From contig NZ_BCMS01000001.1 of the NCBI RefSeq assembly GCF_001485435.1, positions 505,501 to 569,500 on the forward strand: a DNA stretch of 64,000 bases, read 5' to 3'. The notes under the pieces were generated by a model. That model did no database searches and was not told the origin of the DNA. It saw nothing but the letters and a program-made list of their open reading frames with translations. Shown piece by piece: positions 53,173 to 61,644 of this stretch; position 1 is the first letter of the stretch; each line of letters opens with the position of its first letter. Source of the DNA: Deinococcus grandis (GTDB lineage Bacteria > Deinococcota > Deinococci > Deinococcales > Deinococcaceae). The translations under genes and the position numbers were made by a program.

Positions 53173-53272
53173 GCCCACCAGTCTGCACCGCCGCGCGGGC
53201 GGCAGGGGTGAGGCCCGGCTTGGGTGTCCCTCCACCTTCTGCCAACCTGCGCGTTGCTAGAGTGGACGCATC

Positions 53273-54433
53273 ATGAACGCCGCCGAGACCAGAGCGCTGC
53301 TGGGCGCCCTGCGCGCCGCCCACGCCCGGGGCCAGCGCGCCGCGATCGCCACTGTCGTGGGCGTGCGGGGCAGCGCCTACCGCCGCGAGGGCACCCGCAT
53401 GCTGATCCTCGACGACGGCGCGCAGGTGTGCATGCTGTCCGGCGGCTGCCTGGAGGCCGAGGTGGTCGAGGTCGCGCTGGACGTGATCCGCACCGGCGAC
53501 AGCGCCCTGACGCACTACGACCTGTCGGAGGACGCCACCTGGGGCCTGGGGATCGGCTGCGGCGGCAGCGTGGACGTCCGCGTGGAACGCGTGGACCCGG
53601 ACGACCCGGTCACGGCGGCGTGGCTGGGGGCGCTGGAGTCCGGGCAGAAGGCCGCGCTGATCGTGCCCCTGAGCCCCGGCGCGGGGCGCCTGCTGGTCAC
53701 CCCGGACGGGGCGGCGCTGGGGGACCTGCGGGCCGACCTGCGGCCCTTCGCGCTGGCCGCCGCCCGCGAGCGCCTGACGCACCTGGAACCGCGCGCCGCG
53801 ACCCTGACCGCACCGGACGGCTCGGCGGTGTTCGTGGACGTCAGCACCCCGCCGCCGCAGCTCGTGCTGTACGGCGCCGGGCACGACGCCATACCCCTGG
53901 CGGCGCAGGCGCACGCGCTGGGCTACGACGTGCACGTCATCGACCCGCGCGGCGCGTACCTCACGCCCGGCCGCTTTCCCGGCGCGACCCTGCACGCCCT
54001 GGCCCCCGAGGATCTGGGCGCCTTCACGCCGGGCGAGCGGGCGCACCTGATCGTCATGAACCACCACATCGACCGCGACCGGGTGTGCCTCGCGCACGCG
54101 CTGCAGTCCGGCGCGCCGTACGTGGGCGTGCTGGGGCCGCGCAGCCGCGCGCTGGACCTCCTGAGCGCCCTGGACGCAGAGGGGGTGACCTTCACGCCCA
54201 CGCAACTGTCACGCCTGCGCTCCCCGATCGGCCTGCGCCTGGGCGCCGAGGCCCCCGAGGAGGTCGCGCTGAGCATCCTGGCGGAACTCATGGCGTGGCG
54301 GCGCGGGTACGACGGATCGTTCCTCAGCGGGCACGCGGGCCGCATCCACCACGAACCCACGCACCCGGTCACGCCGCCCCTGGATGCCGGGCCGGAACCC
54401 GTCACCGGCGCGGGAACGTCCCCCACGCGGTAA
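53273..54433 (+). CDS. XdhC/CoxI-family maturation protein
   Basis: The 386-residue protein has the N-terminal XdhC_CoxI domain (ATVVGVRGSAYRREGTRMLI, CMLSGGCLEAEVV) and the C-terminal Rossmann domain (LVLYGAGHDAIPLAAQAHALGYDVHVIDPR, VGVLGPRSRALDLL). XdhC binds molybdenum cofactor and hands it to xanthine dehydrogenase-like enzymes after sulfuration. It matches the MocA/CoxG/MoxR/VWA genes at 10-14.6 kb. TAGAGT is nine bases before the ATG. Confidence 0.92.
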   Translation: MNAAETRALLGALRAAHARGQRAAIATVVGVRGSAYRREGTRMLILDDGAQVCMLSGGCLEAEVVEVALDVIRTGDSALTHYDLSEDATWGLGIGCGGSVDVRVERVDPDDPVTAAWLGALESGQKAALIVPLSPGAGRLLVTPDGAALGDLRADLRPFALAAARERLTHLEPRAATLTAPDGSAVFVDVSTPPPQLVLYGAGHDAIPLAAQAHALGYDVHVIDPRGAYLTPGRFPGATLHALAPEDLGAFTPGERAHLIVMNHHIDRDRVCLAHALQSGAPYVGVLGPRSRALDLLSALDAEGVTFTPTQLSRLRSPIGLRLGAEAPEEVALSILAELMAWRRGYDGSFLSGHAGRIHHEPTHPVTPPLDAGPEPVTGAGTSPTR

Positions 54434-54468
54434 ACACCCTGCCCGCCGGGGGGCTGCTGTACTGCGGC

Positions 54469-54999
54469 ATGACCCGCACAACCAGTGACACCACCCCCGA
54501 ACTGGAGCTGTCCACGGAGACGTTGCCCACCGAGGACCTGCCGGTCACGGACCTCAGCGACCTGCGGCCCGACGCGCCCATCCTCGCGCCCATCTTCCGG
54601 GAGTTCGGGGGCCGCCCGCGCTTCAACGGTCCGGCCGTCACCCTGCGCGTGCCCGGCCACAACCCGCTGGTGCGCGAGGTGCTCGGTCAGCCCGGCGAGG
54701 GCCGCGTGCTCGTCGTGGACGGCGGCGGGAACCTGGACTGCGCGCTGCTGGGCGGGGAACTGGGCGAACTGGCGGTCGCGGGGGGCTGGGCGGGCGTGAT
54801 CGTGAACGGCTGCGTGCGCGACACCAGCGAACTGGCGCAGTTGAACCTCGGCGTGCGCGCCCTGGCCGCCCACCCGCGCCGCAGCGGCAAGGAGCGCCTC
54901 GGTGAACGCGACGTCCCCGTCAGCTTCGCGGGCGTGACCATCCACCCTGGCGACGCCGTCCACGCCGACGAGGACGGCATCCTGATCCTCCCCGCCTGA
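54469..54999 (+). CDS. RraA-family protein
   Basis: This 176-residue protein matches RraA-like folds: DLSDLRPDAPILAPIFREFGG, VLVVDGGGNLDCALLGGELGELAV and GVIVNGCVRDTSELAQLNLGVRAL. RraA inhibits RNase E in E. coli; other members are HMG/CHA aldolases. The GxxGxxxR pattern around NGCVRD is kept. The start at 54469 has no strong ribosome binding site. Confidence 0.9.
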   Translation: MTRTTSDTTPELELSTETLPTEDLPVTDLSDLRPDAPILAPIFREFGGRPRFNGPAVTLRVPGHNPLVREVLGQPGEGRVLVVDGGGNLDCALLGGELGELAVAGGWAGVIVNGCVRDTSELAQLNLGVRALAAHPRRSGKERLGERDVPVSFAGVTIHPGDAVHADEDGILILPA

Positions 55000-55040
55000 C
55001 GGGGACACCCGGGGGCGCGCCACGCGGTACGCTGCCGGGC

Positions 55041-55463
55041 ATGACCGCCCCCGACCCCACCCCGCGTCCCGAGGCGCCGCCCCGCCGCCGCCCACTGTGG
55101 GTGGCCGCCGGGTTCCTGCTGACCGGACTGGGCGTGCTGGGCCTGCTGCTCCCCGGCTTCCCCGGCACCGTGTGGTTCGTGCTGGCCGCCGCCGCGTTCT
55201 CACGGGGCGACCCCCGCTGGGAGGCTTGGCTGCTCTCCCGCCCCGTCGTGGGCGCGCTGGTGCGCGACTACCGCGCGGGGCTGGGCATGCCGCTGCGGGC
55301 CAAGTGGATCGCCTGCACCTGCATCGCGGTGGCGGTGGCGTTCAGCCTGCCGCGCATTCCCGTCCTGATCGGACAGGTCGCGTGGGTGCTGGTGGGACTG
55401 GCGGGCGTGGCGTACATCACCATGAAGATTCCCACGCGCCGCGACCCGCCCCGCGGCGCGTAG
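55041..55463 (+). CDS. YbaN-family (DUF454) membrane protein
   Basis: The 140-residue product has a Pro/Arg-rich N-terminus and three to four membrane segments with PLWVAAGFLLTGLGVLGLLLPGFPGTVWFVLAAAAFSRGDPRWEAWL, the DUF454 signature. In other bacteria such genes are linked to heme or iron functions. TACGCT is seven bases before the ATG. Its TAG stop is part of the -10 box of the next gene. Confidence 0.9.
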   Translation: MTAPDPTPRPEAPPRRRPLWVAAGFLLTGLGVLGLLLPGFPGTVWFVLAAAAFSRGDPRWEAWLLSRPVVGALVRDYRAGLGMPLRAKWIACTCIAVAVAFSLPRIPVLIGQVAWVLVGLAGVAYITMKIPTRRDPPRGA

Positions 55464-55472
55464 ACTCGGCGC

Positions 55473-56486
55473 ATGCTTCAGGGTGTCCTCGCCCGGCTGG
55501 ACGACGCCGGGAACCACGTGCCGCGCTTCACCGCGCCCCGCTGCCTCCTCGAACGGCAGGCGGTGGGCGGCTGCGACGCCTGCCATACCACCTGCCCTCA
55601 CGACGCCATCACGTTCGGCATGCTGGGCAGCAGCATCCAGATCGACCCGGACCTCTGCACCGGCTGCGGCCTGTGCGTGCAGGTCTGCCCCAGCGGCGCC
55701 CTGGAATACAACCTCGAACCGGCCCTCCAGAGCGTGCGTGACCAGCAGGACCTCGCGCAGCGCGCCGCGCCGGACGCCAGCCTCACCTGCGCCCGCAGCG
55801 GCGCCGGCGGCCCCAGCCTGCCGTGCCTGGGCCGCGTCACCCCGGCCCTGCTGTCCGCCGCCGGTGCGTGGGGCGCGCCCCTGGCCCTCATCCACGGGGA
55901 CTGCGCCGCGTGCCCCGTCGGCGCTCCCGACGTGCCCGAACGGCTGGAACGCGTGCTGGACACCGCGCAGGCCCTGCGCGCCCCCACCCGGAAACCCGCG
56001 CAGGTCACCGTCCGCCCCGCCACGCCGGAGGACGCCAGTCGCTCCCTGACCGTCTCGCGGCGCGGCGCGTTCGGCGCCCTGTTCCGCGTGGGCAAGCAGC
56101 ACCTCGCGCAGGGCATCCCCGAGAGTCCCCTCCCGTTCGTGGACTGGAGCGTCCCCGAGGACCGCACCCCCCAGGAATGGACGTGGCGCGCCCGCAGCCT
56201 CAAACCCACCCCGCCCGAGGGCGCCGCCATCCCCTGGCCCGCGCCGCTCGTGGACGACACCTGCATCGACTGCCCCGTCTGCGCCAACGTCTGCCCGACC
56301 GACGCCATCACCCGCGACCTGCAACCCGACGGCGGCGTGCACCTCCTGCTGAACCTCGGCGCCTGCACCGGCTGCATGGCCTGCCTGCACTCCTGCCCCC
56401 CACAGGCCATCCACGCCCAGACCCACTGGCGCCCCGCCGCGTTCACCGCGCCCCTGCTGCTGCGCGAGAGCGACAGCGTGATGTGA
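55473..56486 (+). CDS. Polyferredoxin-like 4Fe-4S protein
   Basis: This 337-residue protein has several cysteine clusters: CDACHTTCP (34-42), CTGCGLCVQVCPSGAL, CAACP, CIDCPVCANVCPTDAI and CTGCMACLHSCPPQAI. Four 4Fe-4S sites are likely; the first lacks the leading CxxC of a full motif. A twin-arginine-like SRRGAFGALF occurs mid-protein, not N-terminal. It is a cytoplasmic electron carrier of unknown partner. TAGACT lies six bases before the ATG. Confidence 0.87.
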   Translation: MLQGVLARLDDAGNHVPRFTAPRCLLERQAVGGCDACHTTCPHDAITFGMLGSSIQIDPDLCTGCGLCVQVCPSGALEYNLEPALQSVRDQQDLAQRAAPDASLTCARSGAGGPSLPCLGRVTPALLSAAGAWGAPLALIHGDCAACPVGAPDVPERLERVLDTAQALRAPTRKPAQVTVRPATPEDASRSLTVSRRGAFGALFRVGKQHLAQGIPESPLPFVDWSVPEDRTPQEWTWRARSLKPTPPEGAAIPWPAPLVDDTCIDCPVCANVCPTDAITRDLQPDGGVHLLLNLGACTGCMACLHSCPPQAIHAQTHWRPAAFTAPLLLRESDSVM

Positions 56487-56555
56487 AGGGGGGAAGTGGG
56501 TTGTGGGGAGTGGGTGGCCTTGACGCGGGCGGGTGCGCCACACAGATGCTGTTGA

Positions 56556-56590
56556 CCATCAACCATCAGCCATCAGCCATCAGCCATCAA
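56556..56590. repeat. Heptamer tandem repeat (five units)
   Basis: CCATCAA, three CCATCAG and CCATCAA follow each other without gaps between the polyferredoxin and murA genes. Related two-unit runs occur at 52501-52514 and 16484-16497. Confidence 0.85.
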
Positions 56591-56594
56591 CGGA

Positions 56595-56627
56595 GAACGC
56601 CGCCCCAGGTCACCCGGGGCGGCGTTC
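56595..56627 (-). terminator. Terminator of murA
   Basis: GAACGCCGCCCC pairs perfectly with GGGGCGGCGTTC around AGGTCACCC, 11 bases beyond the murA stop. Confidence 0.75.
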
Positions 56628-56638
56628 TGGGGCGCTGT

Positions 56639-57922
56639 TCAGTCGGCGGCGGGGACGAGTTCCGCCTCTCGCTGCGTGACGTGCGCCCCGAGGCCCTGGA
56701 GGCGCTCGGCGAGGCGTTCGTAGCCGCGGTTGAGGTACTGCACGCCGTCGATGACGGTGTCCCCCTCGCAGGTGAGGCCCGCGATGAACAGCGCCGCGCC
56801 CGCGCGCAGGTCGGCGGCCTTCACGGGCGCGGAACGCAGCGCGCCGCCCTGGATGATCTGCGTGTACCCGCTGACCGTGATGGTCGCGCCCATGCGGTGC
56901 AGTTCGGCCACGTGCGTCAGGCGGTCGGGGTACACGGGGTCCTGCACGACGCTGGTGCCGGGAATGGTGGCCAGCAGCGCGCTCATCTGGGGTTGCAGGT
57001 CGGTGGGGAAGCCCGGGTAGCTCTGGGTGGTGATGTTCACGGGCTTCAGGTCGCGCCCCCTGGCGTCCACCGTGACGCTCAGGCCGTCCTCGGTGACGTC
57101 GGCGCCGATCTCCTGCAGCTTGCCGATCACGGCGCGCAGGTGGTCGGTGCGGACGTTGTTCACGGTGAAGCGGCTGCGGGTCGCGGCGGCCAGCAGCATG
57201 AACGTCCCGGCCTCGATGCGGTCGGGAATCACGCGGTACTCCCCGCCGCGCAGCGCCGCGACGCCCCGGATGGTCAGGGTGTGCGTGCCCGCCCCCTGGA
57301 TATCGGCGCCCAGGTGGTTCAGGAACTCGATGAGTTCCACGACGTCCGTGTCGATGCTGGCGTTCTCCAGCGTGACCACGCCGTCACCGAGGGTGGCGGC
57401 CAGGATGGCGTTGTGCGTGCCGCCCACTGTGAGCAGTTCGAAGATGAACTGCCCGCTGAGGCTGCCCGTGCGCTGCGCGTCGAAGTTACCGTTGTCCTCG
57501 TGCACGTCCACGCCCAGGGCACGCAGCGCCTTGACGTGCTGGTCGACCGGGCGGGGCCCCCAGGCGCAGCCGCCGGGCATGGACACGGTGGCGCGCCCGG
57601 CGCGGGCCAGGATGGCGCCCATCACGATGAAACTGGCGCGCATCTTGCTGACCAGCGCGTAGGGCGCGTCGGTATGCAGGATCTCCGGGGTGTGCAGCTC
57701 CAGGCTGTTCTCGCCCACCCAGGCGTGGTGCGTGCCCAGGTGCGCCATGAGGTCCAGGATGGTGCGGACGTCGCTCAGGCGCGGCACGCCGTGCAGCGTG
57801 ACCTTCTCGCGGGTCAGCAGGGTGGCGACGATGACGGGCAGCGCGGCGTTCTTGCTGCCCTGAACGGTGATCTGGCCGCTCAGTGGGCGGCCGCCCTGGA
57901 CGTGCAGTGGGGTCAGGTGCAT
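56639..57922 (-). CDS. murA: UDP-GlcNAc 1-carboxyvinyltransferase
   Basis: The 427-residue enzyme makes the first committed step of peptidoglycan synthesis. GSKNAALPVIVATLL and MPGGCAWGPRPVDQH are diagnostic; C119 is the PEP- and fosfomycin-binding residue, so fosfomycin sensitivity is expected at the target. Also present: IPDRIEAGTFM and TQSYPGFPTDLQPQ. AAAGGAA precedes the ATG. Full length. Confidence 0.96.
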   Translation of the reverse strand: MHLTPLHVQGGRPLSGQITVQGSKNAALPVIVATLLTREKVTLHGVPRLSDVRTILDLMAHLGTHHAWVGENSLELHTPEILHTDAPYALVSKMRASFIVMGAILARAGRATVSMPGGCAWGPRPVDQHVKALRALGVDVHEDNGNFDAQRTGSLSGQFIFELLTVGGTHNAILAATLGDGVVTLENASIDTDVVELIEFLNHLGADIQGAGTHTLTIRGVAALRGGEYRVIPDRIEAGTFMLLAAATRSRFTVNNVRTDHLRAVIGKLQEIGADVTEDGLSVTVDARGRDLKPVNITTQSYPGFPTDLQPQMSALLATIPGTSVVQDPVYPDRLTHVAELHRMGATITVSGYTQIIQGGALRSAPVKAADLRAGAALFIAGLTCEGDTVIDGVQYLNRGYERLAERLQGLGAHVTQREAELVPAAD

Positions 57923-58107
57923 CTTGGTTCCTTTCAGCAGGCGGGCCGCGCCGGGCGCGCCGTGGGGGTCGGTGGAGTGGGCCGGACAGTGCGCGGCATG
58001 GGTGCATGTTACACATCTTGCTCACCGGTCGTCCATACTGACCATACAGGCCACCCCGGCACGCTGGATGAGCGGCGGGGTGCGCCTGGAGTCACGTGCG
58101 GCTCATG

Positions 58108-58137
58108 TTGAGGGGCCTTCGGGGAGCGTGCTACGCT
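58108..58137 (+). promoter_or_regulatory. Promoter of the RHH-like gene
   Basis: TTGAGG (58108-58113) and TACGCT (58132-58137) are 18 bases apart; the leader is about 65 bases. Confidence 0.7.
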
Positions 58138-58208
58138 GCCCGCACGGACTCGGCCACACCACTGCCGCCCCCCGCGGCGGCGCGGCGTGGCCCCGTTTCA
58201 GGAGAGGC

Positions 58209-58433
58209 ATGCCCAAGAAGGAACGCAAACGGCTCCAGGTGGTGATCAGCGACGAGCAGGACGCCCTGCTGACCCGCACCGCCTACGAACTGTCCAGCCC
58301 CGAACGCCTGATCAGCAAGAGCGAGGTCGTCCGGCTGGCCATCGAGAAGATCGCCCGCGAACTCGGCGAGGGCGAGAACCTCGAACAGTACCGCTCCATC
58401 CTCGAACACGACTCCGTCGCCGACGACACCTGA
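58209..58433 (+). CDS. Small ribbon-helix-helix-like protein
   Basis: The 74-residue product (MPKKERKRLQVVISDEQDALL then SKSEVVRLAIEKIAREL) has the basic strand and two helices typical of CopG/Arc-type DNA-binding dimers, and an acidic tail. AGGAGA is close to the ATG at 58209. No toxin gene is adjacent, so it is more likely a stand-alone regulator. Confidence 0.75.
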   Translation: MPKKERKRLQVVISDEQDALLTRTAYELSSPERLISKSEVVRLAIEKIARELGEGENLEQYRSILEHDSVADDT

Positions 58434-58489
58434 CCCCGGCAGGCCGCGCCACGCCCAGGGACCCCCGGGCGGCGCGGCCCAGCCGCGTG

Positions 58490-58614
58490 ACAAGGGCTCC
58501 GAGTGAATGGCTGACAAAGCCACTGGGTTCGAGCGGACTCGCAGAGCTGCGCAGCAGAGCGAGTGGGAGAACAACGGGTTCCGATCTGTTCAAGAAACAA
58601 ACGGCATCCGTATG
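58490..58614 (-). repeat. Family 1 palindromic element, copy E1 (internally deleted)
   Basis: In minus orientation it keeps ATACGGATGCCG, TTGTTTCTTGAACAGATCGGAA-type sequence and the terminal GGCTTTGTCAGCC stem, but lacks the 3' arm of the first stem. It is head-to-head with copy E2. Confidence 0.8.
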
Positions 58615-58750
58615 ATACGGTTTCCGTTTGTTTCTTGAACAGATCGGAAAATCACCGATCTGCCAACTCCACGCCCGGAAACCGTTTTTCTCCTCCTCGC
58701 TCCGCTCGGGTTGAAAGTTTTTGCAAACCTTTCAACCGGAATCCGTATGA
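58613..58750 (+). repeat. Family 1 palindromic element, copy E2
   Basis: It starts TGATACGGTTTCCG, has the GATCGG/CCGATC stem, CTCGCTCCGCTCGG, then GGTTGAAAG/CTTTCAACC, and ends CGGAATCCGTATGA. The following 58751-58890 holds nothing I can recognise. Confidence 0.9.
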
Positions 58751-58890
58751 CATGGGCGCAGGAGCGTGTGGCCGCGGTAAACAACCGCTGTCAGGTGTCC
58801 GCTCTGCCCGATTCGGCGGGCCTGAAGGACTCCCTCAGGACCTCTGAATGCTGCCAGCGGTGCTCCGGGGAGAGATCGCGCTTGGGGTGG

Positions 58891-59913
58891 TCAGCGGGCG
58901 GGCGCCAGGGCGTTCAGGCCCAGCACGCGCCGCGCCCCGACGAACCGCGGCCCCCAGTACCGGTCGGCACGCAGGCGATCCACCGTCACGCGCCCCTGGT
59001 ACGAGTTCGCGCTGATGAACTGATCCTCGCCCAGGTAGATGCCCACGTGCGAGACGCGTCCGGCGCCCTCGGTATCGAAGAACACCAGATCGCCCGCCTC
59101 CAGCGCGTCGCCCGGAACGGCCAGCCCCGCGCGGGCCTGCTCGGCGCTCGTGCGGGGCAGGGTCACGCCCAGCGGCGTGAACACCTGCAGCACCAGACCG
59201 CTGCAGTCTGTCCCGGCGCGGGTCACGCCGCCGAACACGTACGGGGTGTTCAGCAGGCTCAGCGCGGCGGTCCGCCAGTCGCCCGCCAGGGTGGGCGCCC
59301 CCCCCGGAGCCTGACCGGGCAGGGACTGCCCCGACTGAGCCTGAGCGACCTGGGGCGGACTGCTCTGGGTCTGCGAGCGCGGCATGGGACTGACCGGCTG
59401 GAGGACCGGCGTGACCTGCGCGGGGCTGACCGGCTGGAAGGGCGACGCGCCGGCCGGTGCTGCCGCTGGCGCCGGGGTGGGGGAGAGCGGCGCCGCGAGC
59501 GCACCCGCCGGGAGGGTCAGGACCTGCCCGGCCCGCAGGGACGCGCCGGGTGTCAGGCCGCTGGCGGCACTCAGGGCGTCCACCGTCACGCCGAACCGGC
59601 GCGCCAGGGCGTACAGCGTGTCGCCGGGCTGCACCGCATACGTGACGGGCAGGAGGCGCAGGCGCAGCACCTGCCCCACCCGCAGCTCTGGGCTGCTCAG
59701 GCCGTTCAGGGCCAGCAGCTCCGCGACGCTCAGGCCCGCGCGGCGGGCCAGACTGAACGCCGTGTCGCCCGGCTGCACCGTGACGGTGTCCGGCCCGCCC
59801 GTTACGGCCAGGGGCGCCGAGGTGGCGTCCGTGAAGACCGCCTGAGCGTCCGCGCCGCCCACGAGGAGCGCGCCGAGCAGCAGACAGACGGGCAGGGAGC
59901 GGAAATCAGGCAT
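58891..59913 (-). CDS. LysM-NlpC/P60 peptidoglycan endopeptidase
   Basis: This 340-residue exported protein has a signal peptide (to ~A23), two LysM domains (~43-87 and ~91-135, VQPGDTAFSLARR and VQPGDTLYALARR), a Pro/Ser/Gln linker and an NlpC/P60 domain (~212-340). Catalytic C237 (TDCSGLV) and H289 (SHVGIYLG) are present. It should cleave peptide cross-links in the cell wall. The start at 59913 gives the proper signal peptide. Confidence 0.93.
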   Translation of the reverse strand: MPDFRSLPVCLLLGALLVGGADAQAVFTDATSAPLAVTGGPDTVTVQPGDTAFSLARRAGLSVAELLALNGLSSPELRVGQVLRLRLLPVTYAVQPGDTLYALARRFGVTVDALSAASGLTPGASLRAGQVLTLPAGALAAPLSPTPAPAAAPAGASPFQPVSPAQVTPVLQPVSPMPRSQTQSSPPQVAQAQSGQSLPGQAPGGAPTLAGDWRTAALSLLNTPYVFGGVTRAGTDCSGLVLQVFTPLGVTLPRTSAEQARAGLAVPGDALEAGDLVFFDTEGAGRVSHVGIYLGEDQFISANSYQGRVTVDRLRADRYWGPRFVGARRVLGLNALAPAR

Positions 59914-60088
59914 GAGAACAGGGCGCACCGTGAGAAACCGGTGAACAGCAGCGGGAACTCCGCGCACCGTAACACGCCCCCCCCGGGCCTGCAAGACCAC
60001 CCCCGCCGACCGGCCCGCCCCCCGGGCGCAGTCCCGCCAGTGGGAACGCCCACATGGGCCGGGCCAGGCGCGGGCGTATGGTGGGCGG

Positions 60089-61372
60089 GTGATCGCCCGC
60101 ACCCAGGCGTGGGGCGCGCGCACCTTCAGCGCCCTGCGACACCCCCACTACCGCCGCTACTGGTTCTCGCAGCTGCTCTCCCTGGTCGGCTCGTGGATGC
60201 AGGCCACCGCGCAGCAGTACCTCGTGCTGGAACTGTCCGGCGGCAGCAGCGCCGCGCTGGGCTGGGTGACGGTCGCGCAGTTCCTGCCCAGCCTGCTGCT
60301 CTCGCTGTTCGCCGGGGCCGTGATCGACCGCGTCCCGCGCCGCCGCGTGCTGCTCGCCACGCAGCTGACCCTGCTGGTCACCGCCACCGCACTGGCCGTC
60401 ACCACGCATCTGGGCGCCGTCACTCTGCCGCTCGTCATGCTGATCGCGTTCATCAGTGGCACCGCGAACGCCTTCGACATGCCCGCCCGCCAGAGCATGG
60501 TCGTGGACTTCGTGCCCCGCAGCGACGTCCCGAACGCCGTGGCGCTGAACAGCCTGTCGTTCAACGTGAGCCGCACGCTGGGTCAGGCGCTGTTCGGCGT
60601 GGTCGCCGCGCTGGGCGTCACGCTGCTCGCGGGCGGCAACAGCGAGAATATCTCGCGGCTGGCGCTGCCCTTCTACCTGAACGTCGCGTCGTTCTTCGTG
60701 GTGCTGTACGTGATCGCCACGCTGCCCTTCCCGGCCCGCGACTTCGGGCCGCGCGGCAGCATGCTCGGCGACGTGAAAGAAGGCCTGCGCTACGTGCGCG
60801 CCACGCCCGCCGTGCGCAACGTCATGCTGCTCGTCGGCGCCCTGAGCCTCACCATCATCAACTTCAACGTGATCATCCCCTACTACGCCCGCGTGGTCTT
60901 CGGCGCGCGCGAGGCGACCTTCGGCGCGCTGTCCGCCGCGTTCGGCATCGGCGCGATGGCCGGCGCACTCTGGCAGGCCAGCCGCCCCAACCCCCTGCGC
61001 AACCTGCGCCTCGGCGCGCTCATCCTGATCGCCAGCGCCGTCCTGCTGGCCCTCACCCCCGGCCCCACCCTGGCCTTCCCGGTCCTCGCCGCGTGCGGGT
61101 TCGGCATGCTCAGCCTGCTCGTCAGCGCCAACAGCACCGTGCAGCTCACCATCCCCGACGCGCTGCGCGGCCGCGTCATGAGCCTGTACTCCTTCGTGCT
61201 CGTCGGCATGGGCCCCCCCGGCGCCCTGATCGCCAGCACCCTGATCAGCCGCGACTGGATCCTCGGCCCCCGCGCGGGCCTGATCACCCTGGCCGCCCTG
61301 GGCCTGATCGCCGTGCTGCTCCTGTGGACGCGCCTGCCCCGCCAGCTCGACAAACCCGCCGGAGACGACTGA
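60089..61372 (+). CDS. MFS exporter (EntS-like)
   Basis: The 427-residue protein has about 12 membrane segments, starting ALRHPHYRRYWFSQLLSLVGSWMQ, a mark of the MFS_3/EntS group. DMPARQSMVVDFVPR and LRGRVMSLYSFVLVGMGPPGALI are also characteristic. These export siderophores, drugs or other small molecules. TATGGT is six bases before the GTG. Its TGA is the first three bases of a family 1 element. Confidence 0.92.
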   Translation: MIARTQAWGARTFSALRHPHYRRYWFSQLLSLVGSWMQATAQQYLVLELSGGSSAALGWVTVAQFLPSLLLSLFAGAVIDRVPRRRVLLATQLTLLVTATALAVTTHLGAVTLPLVMLIAFISGTANAFDMPARQSMVVDFVPRSDVPNAVALNSLSFNVSRTLGQALFGVVAALGVTLLAGGNSENISRLALPFYLNVASFFVVLYVIATLPFPARDFGPRGSMLGDVKEGLRYVRATPAVRNVMLLVGALSLTIINFNVIIPYYARVVFGAREATFGALSAAFGIGAMAGALWQASRPNPLRNLRLGALILIASAVLLALTPGPTLAFPVLAACGFGMLSLLVSANSTVQLTIPDALRGRVMSLYSFVLVGMGPPGALIASTLISRDWILGPRAGLITLAALGLIAVLLLWTRLPRQLDKPAGDD

Positions 61373-61507
61373 TACGGATTCCGTTTGTTTCATTGACAGA
61401 CCGGAACACCACCGATCTGTCAACTCCACGTCCGGAACCCGTTTTTCTCCTCCTCGCGTCCGCTCGGGTTGAAAGGTTGGCCAACCTTTCAACCGGAGTC
61501 CGTATGA
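61370..61507 (+). repeat. Family 1 palindromic element, copy F
   Basis: TGATACGGATTCCG at the left and CGGAGTCCGTATGA at the right are inverted ends. Inner stems: TTGACAGA.CGG/CCG.TCTGTCAA and GGTTGAAAGGTTGG/CCAACCTTTCAACC. The first three bases are the stop codon of the MFS gene. Confidence 0.92.
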
Positions 61508-61547
61508 CACAGACGGAATCCGTATGACACAGACGGAATCCGTATGA
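61507..61547 (+). repeat. Tandem 20-mer end fragments of family 1
   Basis: ACACAGACGGAATCCGTATG occurs twice in a row directly after copy F, as if only the element's end were amplified. Confidence 0.8.
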
Positions 61548-61644
61548 CACGACTCGCGGGTCCGGCCTGAGAGGCAGGGTCGGTGAGGACCCGGTAGGCC
61601 ACTGGGCCCATGCGCGCCGGACCTCATGCCGGATACAACCGGGT

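Noticed and set aside
56556..56590. CRISPR-like array
   Set aside because: The units are contiguous heptamers without spacers; no cas genes are present anywhere in the window.
58751..58890. Possible small gene or RNA between copy E2 and the NlpC gene
   Set aside because: No start with a ribosome binding site, no clear hairpin with T-tract and no promoter box was found.
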